Below are positions 30,658 to 64,000 of a stretch of 64,000 nt of DNA, in pieces. Origin of the DNA: Siniperca chuatsi (Eukaryota > Chordata > Actinopteri > Centrarchiformes > Sinipercidae); contig NC_058045.1 in assembly GCF_020085105.1 (NCBI RefSeq), positions 23,098,833 through 23,162,832 on the forward strand, written 5' to 3'. The notes below the pieces were generated by a model. The model was not told the DNA's origin, searched no databases, and saw nothing but the letters and a program-made list of their open reading frames with translations. The first letter of the stretch is position 1, and every line of letters begins with the position of its first letter. The position numbers and the translations under genes were made by a program.

Positions 30658-31900
30658 GCTTCCTGTGTATAGAGGGAGATCTGAAACCTAGGCAAAAAAA
30701 TAGAAGAAACCAAACAAAAATAATATGCTTCCAGCCCAGTTGGCGTATAGTACTGAGGTACAAAATACATCATATAAAGCCTTTCTTTAAAAGTGGTTTA
30801 ACAGGTGTGAAATGGTGAATGCTTGGCATTGTAAAGAAAAAAAAACGTGCTTACTTGCTCTTCATGAAGACGTGGATGGGCAGTTTGTTGGAGGTTAAAA
30901 GAGCCAGACCTACATGGCCCATACAATTAATGTGTGAAATTGGACTATATTGAAACTAATTTGGGTAATTGGATTCTGGGATGTGTATTCAGACCTAATT
31001 AAGACCTTAGTAAGAAAATTGAGCATCTGAAGCTGAGCTCATTTAGCTGATTGAGATAGAAACAGTGGCAGTCAAGGTGAGATGATTTCAAAATGTACTG
31101 AAGTCTCTTTAGTGTCATTAAATAACTTAAGCAGTGCACTGTTTGTAATTTAAAACTCTTTAGTGGATAACATGTCTGTGTAATAGCAGTGTGTCGCTCA
31201 AGGTATGAGAGCGACTCAAAGCCTTCGGAAACAGAGTGATGATGAGACTGGAGGATAATTTTATCTTGTGTTCATGGCCAGTAACAAGCATTTCAGTTTG
31301 TCTGAGGACAGTTCACTGACATCATTCATGCAGCCGTGGGTTTCTCGGTTTAACCGACAGATAAAGCTCAGTGATGTATCTGTGAAGAGTTACCATGGCA
31401 ACAAATATAACCAACATACACAAAGAAAATATCAGTTCAGGATTTGAGTTTTGAGGCGTACCAAACACAAGCATTTAAATCAAAGTCAGTCCCCAGCAAC
31501 CACATTTTTTCATTCTGGTAATTATTAAAGGATGTTCAAGGAGGTTTGTGCCAAACGCAGCAGCACTACACCAGAGCACCAAGACATCCACATACTGCCC
31601 AAAAAGGTTGAAGGATGGAAGTGCGATGTGGTTGAAATCTGGACTGAATTTTTTAAAGAATAATTTCTTTCTCTTTTACACCTTTATGAGTTGTTCTTTG
31701 ATGCCACATTTTAAACTGAATTCACTCAGTCCGTTAAACTGGTAGCAGCAGGCTGTAATTCGTTATTTCTTCAGTCCAAGCAAAAACAACAACAAAAAAG
31801 AAATCAGAGCCGAGTCACGTGGAGTAAAACATAAATCAGGGTAGGAATGTTTTTGTCACCACCCACCCCTCTGTTTCTCATTTTGCTCATTTTTTTAGAA
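29520..31900. other. Spacer between the convergent psme3ip1 and cpne2 3' ends
   Basis: No coding exon. It contains a family B repeat copy at about 30345-30480 and a (GT)n run at about 30623-30650. Remaining sequence is AT-rich with no recognisable feature. Confidence 0.5.
30345..30480. repeat. Teleost repeat family B, partial copy
   Basis: Shares GTTAGCATGCTAAGAT, AATTAGCATTAAACACAAAG and related TTAGC/GCTAA-rich words with 46320-46920, 47640-47830 and 49955-50300. Confidence 0.6.
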
Positions 31901-31905
31901 TCAGA

Positions 31906-32330
31906 ATCTCTTTGTGGTTGTTTTGCATCTCTTTGTAGTCATTTTGCATCTTTGTGTTCGTTTTGAGTCTCTTTGTAGTTGTTTTTGTCTCTTTATGGGT
32001 GTTTTGCTTCTCTTTGTAGTCGTTTTGCATCTCTTTATAGTTGTTTTGCGTCTCTTTGTAATCATTTTGCATCTCTCTGTAGTCATTTTACATCTCTTTA
32101 TAGTTGTTTTGCGTCTCTTTGTAATCATTTTGCATCTCTCTGTAGTCATTTTACATCTCTTTATAGTTGTTTTGCGTCTCTTTGTAATCATTTTGCATCT
32201 CTCTGTAGTCATTTTACGTCTTTTTATAGTTGTTTTGCGTCTCTTTGTAATTGTTTTGCGTCTCTCTGTCGTCATTTTACGTCTCTTTATAGTTGTTTGC
32301 GTCTCTTTGTAGTTGTTTTGCATCTTTTTG
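31906..32330. repeat. 21-bp minisatellite with 63-bp higher-order units
   Basis: A roughly 21-bp unit of the type TCTCTTTGTAGTNNTTTTGCA is repeated about 20 times. From 32041 to 32292 it is organised as four 63-bp trimers: TTGTTTTGCG recurs at 32041, 32104, 32167, 32230 and 32293. Because the unit is a multiple of three, long open frames of Lys/Arg/Thr-rich or Leu/Val/Cys-rich repeats run through on both strands; these are not genes. It lies just beyond the predicted cpne2 poly(A) site. Confidence 0.95.
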
Positions 32331-32382
32331 TTGTGCTGCTCTTATATTCACAGAGACAGAGGACATGTGACATTTCCTTCAG

Positions 32383-32388
32383 TTTATT
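32383..32388 (-). terminator. cpne2: cpne2 polyadenylation signal (candidate)
   Basis: Reads AATAAA on the minus strand. It is the first exact AATAAA I find downstream of the cpne2 stop at 33743, implying a 3'UTR of about 1.36 kb. Downstream sequence on that strand contains the minisatellite. Confidence 0.5.
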
Positions 32389-32578
32389 AACCTGAGTGTG
32401 GACATAGACACAACTTTATAAAATCAATAGCAATACATTTAGTACAAAGATGCACAGCAATACACATAGTAGCCTAGTAGTTTAAGTACACAATTCAGCA
32501 CTGCATAAAAATTACATTAAAAACGTGTCAGAAACATTGGCTTATCAGAACATAAACAGCTTCATATAAATGTACATT

Positions 32579-32580
<2 letters not shown>

Positions 32581-32627
<47 letters not shown>

Positions 32628-32688
32628 GAGGAGTTTCTGATATGCATATATATATATATATATATATGCATATCAGAAACTCCTCTTC
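32581..32688. repeat. (AT)n run and 64-bp perfect palindrome
   Basis: An AT dinucleotide run (32581-32624) is followed by a perfect palindrome at 32625-32688. Its 32-nt arms start GAAGAGGAGTTTCTGATATG, and a TA-repeat forms the centre. In the predicted cpne2 transcript this would form a long uninterrupted hairpin. Confidence 0.95.
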
Positions 32689-33742
32689 TGCTTCCACTCT
32701 TTAAAACTGACACTAACAGCCTTCTCTGACACTTTCTGTGCCATGTAACCTCCTTTTCCTTCATCAGAAGCTCATTAAAATATTTACAAAATCTGATAAA
32801 TACATAATTTGAGGGAAAAAATCATGCGTTTGTGATCTTCAGCATCAGTTGTAAACAGTGAGTAGATATTGGCAACATGCAGGATGAGCCGAAGTCATAA
32901 GAAATCAAAGGATTTTGCAAAAGCTAGCAAAATGGCCCCATATAGCCTAGTGAGTTCACACAGTATCCCACATCTATCCTGTGTTAGTGCTACAGCTGCC
33001 ACTACGGCCTCAACCTCCTCTGATTCTGTCCTCTTGGATCAAATAAGCATAGTGAAGCATTAAAATCCGCCTCGCAGACAACTGGTGATCAAAACTTCAA
33101 AATTAAAACCTCCCCCTGATGACGGAGCAGGGGTGAAGAAATAGTCCTCTGTTTAGTCTTTGAGTCCGCCACACGTGAGCACAAATGCAAACAGCCTTCA
33201 TCTGATCTGCTACCTGAAAAGGATCCATACGACAACAGGAGGGGATTCAACCACTGATATATTTCAGCTTAGAAAGGACTTTACACCAAGGAGTTGTGTG
33301 TATCACATGGTATCAATCACAAGACACACACATGCAAAAAAGCAAAAAATCTACATCTTGATAAAGATATTTTTCATTTCTCTAAAAAAAGGCCAGTGTT
33401 TTACCTGCATATTCATATCATTTGGAGACACCTGCCATCACTGTAGACATGCTTTTACACATTATCATCATAGTTCTGTGAGCTGGAAAGCTTTAAGAAA
33501 CAGAGAATATTACTTCTGATGGATTCGCACTGGATATTGACCAAACATTCTTTAACCAGTAAAAACTTTGCAGATACAATGGCAGGGATGTCTTCAATGT
33601 TAATTTTTTTTTTTTTGGTCCACAACTCATTTTTGTTCACAGTTGATATCACACACTTTCAAACTGTATTGTTTGCCGTTAATGAGAAGAGAGGTTTTGT
33701 TGAGCTATTGTACAGCGAGTGGGCTCTTGTCTTCAGGGCATC

Positions 33743-55535
<21,793 letters not shown>

Positions 55536-55539
55536 ATAG

Positions 55540-55880
55540 AGCTCCAACAATTAGTTGATTTATCAATGAGTTGATCGAAAGAAAATTAATCTGCAACTAT
55601 TTTGATAATCAATTAATCATTTAATTCATTTTTCAAGCACAAATGCTAAACATTTGATGGTTCCAGGTTCTCAAATGTGAGAATTTGCTGCTTTTGTAGG
55701 TCTTACATTATAGTTAATTTCAGATTTTGTTGGTCAACAAAACAAGACATTTAATGACGCCACCTTGTGCTCTAGGATGGCCATTTTTAGCTCTAAAGTT
55801 TTACAGACCAAATAATTAATTGATTAATCAAGAAAATCACTGGCCAATTAATTGATAACAAAAACAATAGTTAGTTGCAG
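55540..55880 (+). repeat. Teleost repeat family F, copy 2
   Basis: Contains CAACAATTAGTTGATTTATC, AATTAATCTGCAACTATTTT, GATAATCAATTAATCATTT and a closing block AATCACTGGCCAATTAATTG. Shared in part with 14690-14840. Confidence 0.75.
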
Positions 55881-56329
55881 CCTTAAAGTCACATTTTTGC
55901 AATAAAAACGGAGAAAGCTTGTGGATTAGAGCAGAAATAGGAACACTGAGTGGGGCAATTTATCACAATACAAAATGAAATAGTACTTTGTTGCTGTTTG
56001 CCTGTTTGTTTTAGTAGTGGTTGCTTAGTCAGGATACCATCCTCTATCTTTAAACAAGAACTCCTTTTGCCAAGGGAGCTCAGCACCATGTATACTTATG
56101 AACCTCCATGTGGTCGACTTGTGTTTTCTATCCATACCTAACATCATGACACTACTCAGGTTCAGCTTAGTGACCCCAGAATTTGTAACAGTGACATTAC
56201 GGACGGAAATCATGTAATTTCAATGGAATCACTCCAAGCAAAGTAAATTTGTGCAGTGCTCTCGCGTTAAACTTTGTGAACTAGTGAACTTTGGCATGCG
56301 AATTCCCACAGTTGACTAAAACCAGGCAG

Positions 56330-56545
56330 ACACTACACTTTAAGCCTGATTGTAGCCCAAATTTGATTGGTCGCCCCCAACTAGATCGGTTGTCGCTTGA
56401 CGTGCAGTCTGAGGGGGGTCATGACGCCTGATTAATTGCCTGAATGATCAATGATCTTGCTCTCGGATGATCGGTTGGACTTCTGGCAGGTCAGAAATTT
56501 GGGTCAGCTGTCTTGCAGTTTGAGCAGTTCCACGGTCCGATTTCC
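56330..56545. repeat. Repeat-like segment, family unknown
   Basis: A CACTACACTTTAAGCCTGAT start and GATGATCGGTTGGACTTCTG interior look like a non-autonomous element seen often in fish genomes. No second copy is in the window, so this rests on resemblance alone. Confidence 0.3.
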
Positions 56546-56884
56546 CACATGGCTACTGTCAAAAGATCCGTCATAAACTGTAGTGAGCTTGTATTAATAT
56601 TACTGTAGTAGTATTTTACATGTTGTGGCTAAAACTGTAGTCTTGAGACTGCTGTGATATAAAACTGAACTTGGCTGCAGAACAGACAGCCCTGACTGTC
56701 TACATCTTTCAGACATCCGCGGCTCCATACTTTTCTTCTTCTTATTTTCTGTTCATAGTAGAATTGCACAAAGTAACGCTGCCTTTCTCTCTTTTTGTCA
56801 ACATTGTTGAGGAAGCGGTCGTCTTGTTTAAATAAACTTTACTGGAATTGTCACTGGACAAAACCAACCAGTGGTTCCTGTGTG

Positions 56885-57385
56885 TAGACTGTATAAAAAA
56901 TGGAGGTAGTGTCTGTGTCAGCCCGTTTCTGAAGAGCCGTTGTGAAGCTCAAAGTGGGCAGCTCCGGCTGTCATCTTAACAGTCCCCGACTCCGACTAAC
57001 CAAAAATGGGCAAAGAGGAGGAGCTGAGGCTGGCTGAATAAAGTTTGGCTGCTGAGCCACCTAACGGCAAGCCACCTGTGAGGGCACCCACGTGTCATTC
57101 AAAGCGGCCACGTCCTTAATTATGCATAACTTTAAGCCTAAATATAATCTGAATGGGTTAGTTAAAAAAAAAAATTCACCCCCCATACAGTTGTCATGAA
57201 GGGGGAAATTAACTATAGAGACCAAAACCGTATTTTGTACCAGGCTGTAAACATGTTTATTTCTGCTGTAAAGTTGGGCATTTTAACATGGGGCTCTATG
57301 GGGACTGACTCGCTTTTGGAGCCAGCTTCAAGTGGGACTACAAGGGTCAAAGCCTACTTCAGCACCCCAGCCACCTTCTCCTAGA
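56885..57385 (+). repeat. Common teleost interspersed repeat
   Basis: Starts TGTATAAAAAATGGAGGTAG and includes AAAGAGGAGGAGCTGAGGCT, TAATTATGCATAACTTTAAG, CAGGCTGTAAACATGTTTAT and GGGGCTCTATGGGGACTGAC. These phrases recur in many fish genomes. An open frame at 57196-57384 is part of it and is not a gene. Confidence 0.65.
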
Positions 57386-60110
57386 ATGAAGAGTACTCCA
57401 AACTGCCACAATGTGTCTGAGTGTTCTTCCTTCCTATCGAGATACTTAGTACCATAGCTGTGACTATGTTCCCTCTGAAGCTCTTGCGCCAACCTTGGCT
57501 TCCTTTACCCAGAGAAAGGTCATGTTGAATGAGACCCAGAATGCATTTTCCGATTTACTTTAATTGCCCAGCCAACAGGCTCTTGGCACTCCCAGGCTTG
57601 GATTCAGAAAGCAGGCCATGGCATCCCTGCTCCAGGTGAGAAGAGAGTCTTCTTAAACCGCTCACTGGTATCTCTTATACAGGTGTCTCATAGAGGTTAC
57701 TGTATTAAACATAGCTGGAATTACATTTCTGTTTACAATCCTGTCTTTATTATTTGGTCTGCTAAAGATGACAATGATGTACAATTGAATGGGTTATAGC
57801 CTTTACCTAAGTAGTTAATGATATCTGACCTAACTGCATTAGGTAGATAATCATTAGTTATCTACCTAACTGCATTAGGATTTTCTCATAAATGTACACA
57901 GGTGGCTAGAATGCTTGCCATACCTCTATGAAAGGGGATATAGTTTAATTTCAACCCATTAAAATTCAAGTAAAGTATGGCTCTATAAAGGCTATATATA
58001 AAATCTCCATCCATTTAAAATGTGAATAGCTAGATAGCTCTGCATTTGGACAATTTCAATTACAAAATGAACCACAAAACAAATTTATTTTGGCAAACAT
58101 GTTTTTGTCCCTAACCCCTTGGTCCATAACAGTGAACTGTGTGCATGCCTGCATATATGCTAGTATACATGCATGAACGTGTACACTGCTAAAGAGGAAA
58201 AGAGTGTATTTTTTCATTTGTTCCTGTTGTATATATGAGTGATTTTCATTTTTTATCCCTTGTATCCATTCATTTATCGTCTTACAATGAACCTGAAAAT
58301 ATGTATTCGCAAACTGACAGTCTGTGGCACAAGATCATCCAAAACACTATTACGGCATTTTTCCTCCAGTGCCCTCTCCGGTGACAGACATTTTTAGTTT
58401 GATGGCTGTGAATTCGATGACAGTCGGAGATGACAACATTCTGTTTCCAACTTATTCCTCGCCCCAAGCTATTAGTAATTGCTAACACACAAGTAGACTA
58501 AACACAACATGACAAACACACAGTAACAACAAGCAAGTGCACAGAATTAAAATGAATAGGGGTGACAGAGCAATGTCTCATTACTGTATATTTCAGAGCA
58601 GCGATGTGGCAGAAAACGTCTGTCGCTGCAATAAATTAGAGGGATTCCACTACAGCCAAATTACTGTCAAATAATTGACATAGTGACATTCACATTGGAT
58701 TTTTCTCAGCTGTGCCTTGTTGAGTATCAGCTAATTCTAACGCCAGGACCTCTCAGACTCATTTGCAGTTAAACAGAGTTATTCTCTGTCTCACTCTGAG
58801 GTGTTCCCAGTGACAACCAGGAGCTACTGTCCACTGCCAGACCTTTACTCTGGGGAAGTCTGTTTTTGGTCGATGCTTGTTCCTGTGTATTATTGTGTAT
58901 TGTGTCCTTCATGACAAGTTTTATGCAACACTTTACAGCTGCTGTATGTTTTGAAAACAAAACCATAAAAATCCCAGTAGTCAGTTCCAAGCATACATTG
59001 ATGGATGGCTCACAGTAGCTGCAGGGATGTGTCATATACTGTACAGTGATATGAGGTATAACAATGAGAATATTGTAATGTGGTTGGATTTTATACTGCC
59101 TTCAATGATATATCATAAATTCTCAAAAAGGTCCTTTAATTACCTCAGGTATAGATAGGCTAAAACAGGGTTATATTGGAGACATGCCTTTATTCCTAAT
59201 TAAAGTTTATTGATGATTAAAGTATTTTAAGTAATTGAAGTATATTTAATCATAACTTAGTAAAATGTTTCCCTGTTTATTTGATCTTTTCCTGTTTTAA
59301 TTTGCTGTTGATGCAAACTCAACAAATCACAATAATAATCAAGAGATCCTTATCAAAATGTTTATGTTATGTGTTTATATAAGAAAATGGATATCGGTTG
59401 ATATCTTTGTCAGATTCTTTAAACTCTCAAATATTGACGTCAGGATCGGTCTCAAAAATCCAGTATGGTTCGGGCTATATATTGTACATTTCCACAGCAC
59501 TAATTCAGTCACTACAGCACCATAGAAATACTGTTCTTCTCACTATTTAATTACTACTACTTTGCTATTTTCTTTGTTTGTTATCTCCACGTTAAAGTTT
59601 TAAATCTAAAGCCCCAACCCAGACAACCCGCCATCATGTCATCATAAAGGTTATTTTTTCAAACTTTGGAAAGCTTCCCCAGAACTACATCAAACATTAT
59701 ACATCTGTTTTCACAGGCTGAGTAGCACTAACCATGATGAGTAAAGTGAACTTCATGTGTATAATTGGCGTTGTGCCCCTTTAACTATTCTAGCCCTGGT
59801 CATTTTTGAGTACCGGTTTTTATTTGAGAATCTACAGTACATGAAATCAGTAATCATAATCATTGATGTTATAATAAATAATATATTGTGATAACCAAAT
59901 ATGTGAATAAAGGTCTCAGAATAACAGCTTAACTCCCCTGAACGACTTAAATATAACATTACATTGTAATGTAATTTTAACAGAAGACTAGAGCAGGGGG
60001 AAACTGAAAAAATAGCTATGTGTCTTAACTGATACTGTCTGTATCAACATCTTGTGGCTGTGAAGATGGATGTTTGTGCTCTCATTCATGAAAAATTTGT
60101 TTACTCCTTG
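57386..60110. other. cpne2 large intron, middle part
   Basis: No exon recognised. A short direct repeat, ATTAGGTAGATAATCATTAG with TAACTGCATTAGG words, occurs near 57820-57880. A degraded family E-like stretch lies near 59340-59480. Nothing else supported. Confidence 0.45.
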
Positions 60111-60119
60111 AATCCACAG

Positions 60120-60182
60120 GGACACGAGTACTACGCCCTACACAGCTCTGAATGATATCAAACATGAGATAGGAATAATAGC
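60120..60182 (+). other. Exon-like segment of unknown origin
   Basis: 63 nt between ATCCACAG and GTAAGT on the plus strand, phase 2 at both ends, one frame open: DTSTTPYTALNDIKHEIGII. I do not recognise the peptide and find no partner exon nearby. It could be a chance match, a relic or a cassette exon of an antisense transcript. Confidence 0.15.
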
Positions 60183-60908
60183 GTAAGTCAGTTGAAATGA
60201 CTGTTTTACAAACAGCCCATGAGCAGTAGTAGGCTGTCTCTTTGTGTTGGAGTGTGTAACAGAGAAACGTTGCTCGCGCCTCCAGCTCCCACAGCCCTGA
60301 GGAGAGACTTTCCCTTCCTGGAGATTAGGATTAGAGCCATACTAAGTCTGATTAAACACTGCAGAACAGCTCTTTATGCATGTGTGTGTGTGTCTATGCG
60401 GGTGTTTTTATACACGACTGCTTCTCACTCTGTGTGTGTGTGTGTGTGTGTGCATCTTATATGCAAATCTGTGCATATAAGTGGCAGTGTGTACGTGAGA
60501 AGATGTCATCGGTGATTGAGCGTCTGTGTGAGATCATGTGTGCTTGTGCATGTCAAATCAGTCAGTGTGTGTAAGCAGGGAAGATGCATGTTTGAAGATA
60601 TTGTATGTGTGTGCAGCATACCTACAGTATAAGTCTTGTTCACAGTGCAGAGAGGTATGTGTGATAAAATGGCTGTATGAAGAAGATACTGTGTTTGGAT
60701 TTGTGTGTGCAGTTGCGTGTGTGTGCGTGCGTGTGTGTCCCAGAGTCATGGTTTGGGAGTTGGGGAGTGCATGTAAATTGGTCGTAGTGTGTTAAGTGTG
60801 AAAGCAGGAGAGAGAGTGTGACGAGGATATTATATGTTTGTGCTCACATGTGTGTATGTAAATGAGTTTGTAAGCAGGAGAGAGGAAGCATCTGTGTTAA
60901 GACAGAAT

Positions 60909-60945
<37 letters not shown>

Positions 60946-62500
60946 ACGCAGTGAAAGAGCTGCAGGTCTGTGACAAAAGGCAAAAGATTAGGAGGGAGCA
61001 GCAAGGATTTAAAAGTTCCCATTCCGCCTTAAATTTGCTCATCTCACCACCACTAGAACAGGCAAATGTTCCCTTTGCACTGAAATTCTGCTCATTACAA
61101 ACAAGCAAGGCCCTGAGTGAGGAAATGATTCAAATATTTACATCACTCTGTCCGTCAATAACTACAAGCCCATTTGCAAATTCTACAAGTTGTGATATTT
61201 CTATTTTAACACGGTATGTTGGATGTTTGCCTTTTTAGCAGTATCCTGACTCACACTCAACAGTGAAATATTTCCACGGCTGAGAGCTGCCCAACACTGT
61301 CCAACCTTTTACTGAGGCACTCGACTGCAGGCTGATGACAGAGGGGAGCTATTCTCATTCACCTCAGTCATCCAAAAGAGAGCAGGCTGGATGTAGAGAG
61401 TCCTAACACCTGTAAAACTTCAAAACACATCACCTCTGGACAAGTCAAACCTCCCCACTCTGGTTTTAACTGGTCATCAAGAGCTGACCAGAGCATAGAC
61501 GAGAGGAATTAGCTACTACTATATCACATATCACATATTCAGCAATTCAGCTAGCATGGCTTACAATGATACCGGGGCAGATTTACCACTCGCTGTTCTT
61601 AGTAATGTTTGAAACGATGGGTCAATGATTTCAAACTGAGCTAGACAAAAGCAGTGTCTCATTTCTAGCCGGCAAATGACAATTTTGCCAGCAGATATAA
61701 CATCTGTCACTAGCAGATTTTATCAGTTGTAGCTAACTAGCTAATTAACGTAAGCTCCAACACTTTGTTGGTAGTAGGTGACTTTTTAATGCTTTCAGGT
61801 GACTCACTTTAAAACCAGTTTTGTCAATGTAGAACTGTATTTTGTCTTACTGACAGTAAACCTACTTTGAACTGAGACTACATTATGAGGATAAAATCCT
61901 CTTCAGTGACAAAAAAACTACATCAATACACACAGAGAAACGTACATTATATCATTCTGCTTTAATGCTCTTTTTCATGCTCTAGTACATTTTACTCCCT
62001 CATTCATCACGGTGCAAACCTTGTCATCAACCGCGTCACTATGGCAACACCACTATGCGCTTTGCTTTAAAGCTTAATTTCCAACAATAGGATAAGGTGA
62101 AAATAACAGGTTGACAGTGAAGCTTGTCATTGTCTGTGTTTGTGTGTGTGCTCCTCCACAATGACCTGAATTTAACCGAAGATCTAGCAGCTATCTGCCC
62201 CAGGAGACATACAGAACACGTCCTCTGACACTGACAGCACGAGAACACGAGTGAAGTCACCTCTGCACAACAACTCTCTTGTACTTGACCAAGACCTTGA
62301 GCCAAAAATATACTCCACACAATCCCATCATTACCTTCAACGAGAACAAGAGGTGAAACGTACAAGATGCTACAAAGGACACTTCTGTGGAGCCATGTTT
62401 TCTAATACAACAGTGAGGCAGGCGGGGTAAAAACAGCTGGCCAGGGCTCCAGAAGGACATATGCCATTAATCTTTTATATAGGCAATGTTATGTGTTTCG
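60183..62500. other. cpne2 large intron, right part
   Basis: TG-rich microsatellite sequence at about 60380-60460 and a (GT)n run at 60912-60943. Long Cys/Val-rich frames here are artefacts. No gene seen. Confidence 0.5.
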
Positions 62501-62507
62501 CTGTTTG

Positions 62508-63005
62508 ATAGGGATGTAAACGGTACATGTATTCGGTACAGGACGTCCGGTTCGGTATGCGACTTCCTCGGATTGGTACAGCCTGTGACCCAAACTATTA
62601 CTGTCAAAATAGTCTATTTATGTCGACTACTCGCACCCGCAGAACAGAAATTCGAGAACGCGAGTTTTACCCAGAACGTTTTGGCAGCGCAGCAGTTGCT
62701 GTCTATCAGCAGTAGCATGCTAGTAAAGTTAGTAAAGCGATTTGATGAGTGTCAAACTGTATGCCGACATTGTTCAAAAGAAGTCGGGTAGGTCTGTGGA
62801 AACACTTAAAACGTGTCATTTACGACGTCATCACCTGAATGTGTCGATTAGTGGAACAAGACAAAAACAGACTGGAAGGCGAGTCCTTCTCCCCACAGCG
62901 TTCAGGCGGCCTCTCACTGCAGATTCAGACCGTGCCAAAGCAATAACTAATGCTACAGGAGTATTTATCACTGCAGATGTTACACCCCTACAGTTTGAGA
63001 ATTGC
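62508..63005 (+). mobile_element. hAT transposon 5' fragment with BED-finger remnant
   Basis: Starts TAGGGATGTAAACGGTACAT, with GTTCGGTAT words typical of a fish hAT terminus. Frames then show a degenerate BED-type zinc finger (CRHCSKEVG, then HLRRHHLNVSISGTRQKQTG) and the following linker (PLTADSDRAKAITNATGVFI). The C-terminal transposase is absent and the frame is shifted at least once. Confidence 0.8.
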
Positions 63006-64000
63006 AGTGACTTAAAAATCATCAGAACAAACAATGTTAAATGGTCTGAAATAACTAAATAAAAAAATCTAAATTGATAATGTTGAATAAATTTAGTAAT
63101 TAAATAAAAAATTTCTCTGGATTTCAAATCAGTTATGGGTCAATTCAGCAACTACAGTGCGGCGTTATTAGATGCTATATTATCATGAATTAACGTAGGA
63201 GATACCTGTGTTTCTGTGCTGAACGATAAGGTTATATTGTTTAAATGGTAATTTACAGTGGGAATAAAAGTTCTATTACAATTTCCCATTGTTACGTTGA
63301 TTTAAGCGACATGATGGTCTGGATTCAGTGCTATTCATCATATGCAACAGAGTAAAGCTCAAATTATACTTTCGCCACCCACATAGCTGCGAGAGGACCA
63401 TTGGGGCTGTACACACAGACCCTACACACTGACTACACATGTGTGAACACGCCCGCCAGTTCTGACACCCAATGTAGTATAAATAAAAAATGGGTGCGTG
63501 TCCACTGTCGATGTCCAGTCTGGGATACATCAGAGCCTAAAGACAGAACTGCTTCCTGTTCTCCTTAATAGACAATTAGAATTTAATTAATGGGCTAAAA
63601 CATGCAAAACAATCTGTACAGTAAAGTTCAACGATGCCTTGGAATATTCTATAATATGTCAGAGACATTGCGTCACCTGAACAGTCACATGACAGCACAT
63701 CAGCCAAAGTACCAACATAACACCTAAAAAGGGTATATGCAGGACTACATTTAAACTATTCTCAGGATTGATCCCTCAGTATTTAGTTACTTGTTATACT
63801 GACAACTTTGCTCTAATACATTCTTAAAGAACCAATGCAATGCTTCTTAACAAACATTAAAATACAGGTATCTAATCTCAGAACACACTTTAAGGGAAAT
63901 ACCACAAAGCATGTAACAAACTACATTATCTGACCCCTGCTACATCTGGAGCCTGGTTCTAGCTCACAAAGCTGGGAAATTGTTGGAGACAGAGAAGCTA
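63006..64000. other. Right edge of the window
   Basis: AT-rich non-coding sequence with no exon, repeat boundary or RNA gene I can support. Probably still intron of cpne2. Confidence 0.45.

Noticed and set aside
31901..32395. Open frames of 130-140 codons on both strands
   Set aside because: They come from a 21-bp tandem repeat whose unit is a multiple of three; composition is low-complexity and there is no splice or start context.
57196..57384. 62-codon plus-strand frame
   Set aside because: Lies entirely within a common teleost interspersed repeat.

Overview
The window is vertebrate nuclear DNA from a teleost fish, probably a percomorph. Coding exons are short and bounded by GT-AG introns, microsatellites are dense, and the repeats are typical of fish: Tc1, hAT, L1/Tx1-like, L2/Rex1-like and DIRS remnants, a tRNA-derived SINE and several short non-autonomous families. 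There are no operons, rRNA genes, functional tRNA genes or CRISPR arrays. Only about 3 kb of the 64 kb is coding.

Three host genes can be reconstructed exon by exon. (1) On the minus strand, 979-13986, lies a complete cytochrome P450 family 2 gene. It has 11 exons and an open frame of 489 codons, with the I-helix, ExxR and haem-cysteine motifs intact. Its exons match the usual nine-exon CYP2 layout except that canonical exons 5 and 7 are each split by one extra phase-0 intron. (2) On the plus strand, 19766-28680, lies psme3ip1 (fam192a/NIP30), the partner of the PA28-gamma proteasome activator. It has six coding exons giving 283 codons, and intron 3 has the hallmarks of a minor-spliceosome AT-AC intron. 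(3) On the minus strand, from 33743 to beyond the right edge, lie the last six coding exons of a copine, best matched to cpne2. They encode the C-terminal 239 residues, most of the copine A (vWA-like) domain. The C2-domain exons are not visible and should lie to the right of the window.

psme3ip1 and cpne2 converge tail to tail, the arrangement I recall for human 16q13. The CYP2 gene sits upstream of psme3ip1, where mammals have RSPRY1. I see no functional link between the P450 and its neighbours.

The rest is introns and spacers with layered transposons. CYP2 intron 1 holds a broken Tc1 element. CYP2 intron 2 holds an L1-like remnant and an L2/Rex1-type LINE nested in an older repeat. A 1.04-kb fold-back element lies upstream of psme3ip1. 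The cpne2 introns hold a hAT element with an 8-bp target duplication and a tiny two-exon gene, an L2-like LINE, a DIRS remnant, and a SINE split by another repeat. The likely cpne2 3'UTR contains a perfect 64-bp palindrome and is followed by a minisatellite with 63-bp higher-order units.

No new multi-gene system is apparent. The observations most worth following are the two extra CYP2 introns, the AT-AC intron, the hAT mini-gene and the palindrome in the predicted 3'UTR.
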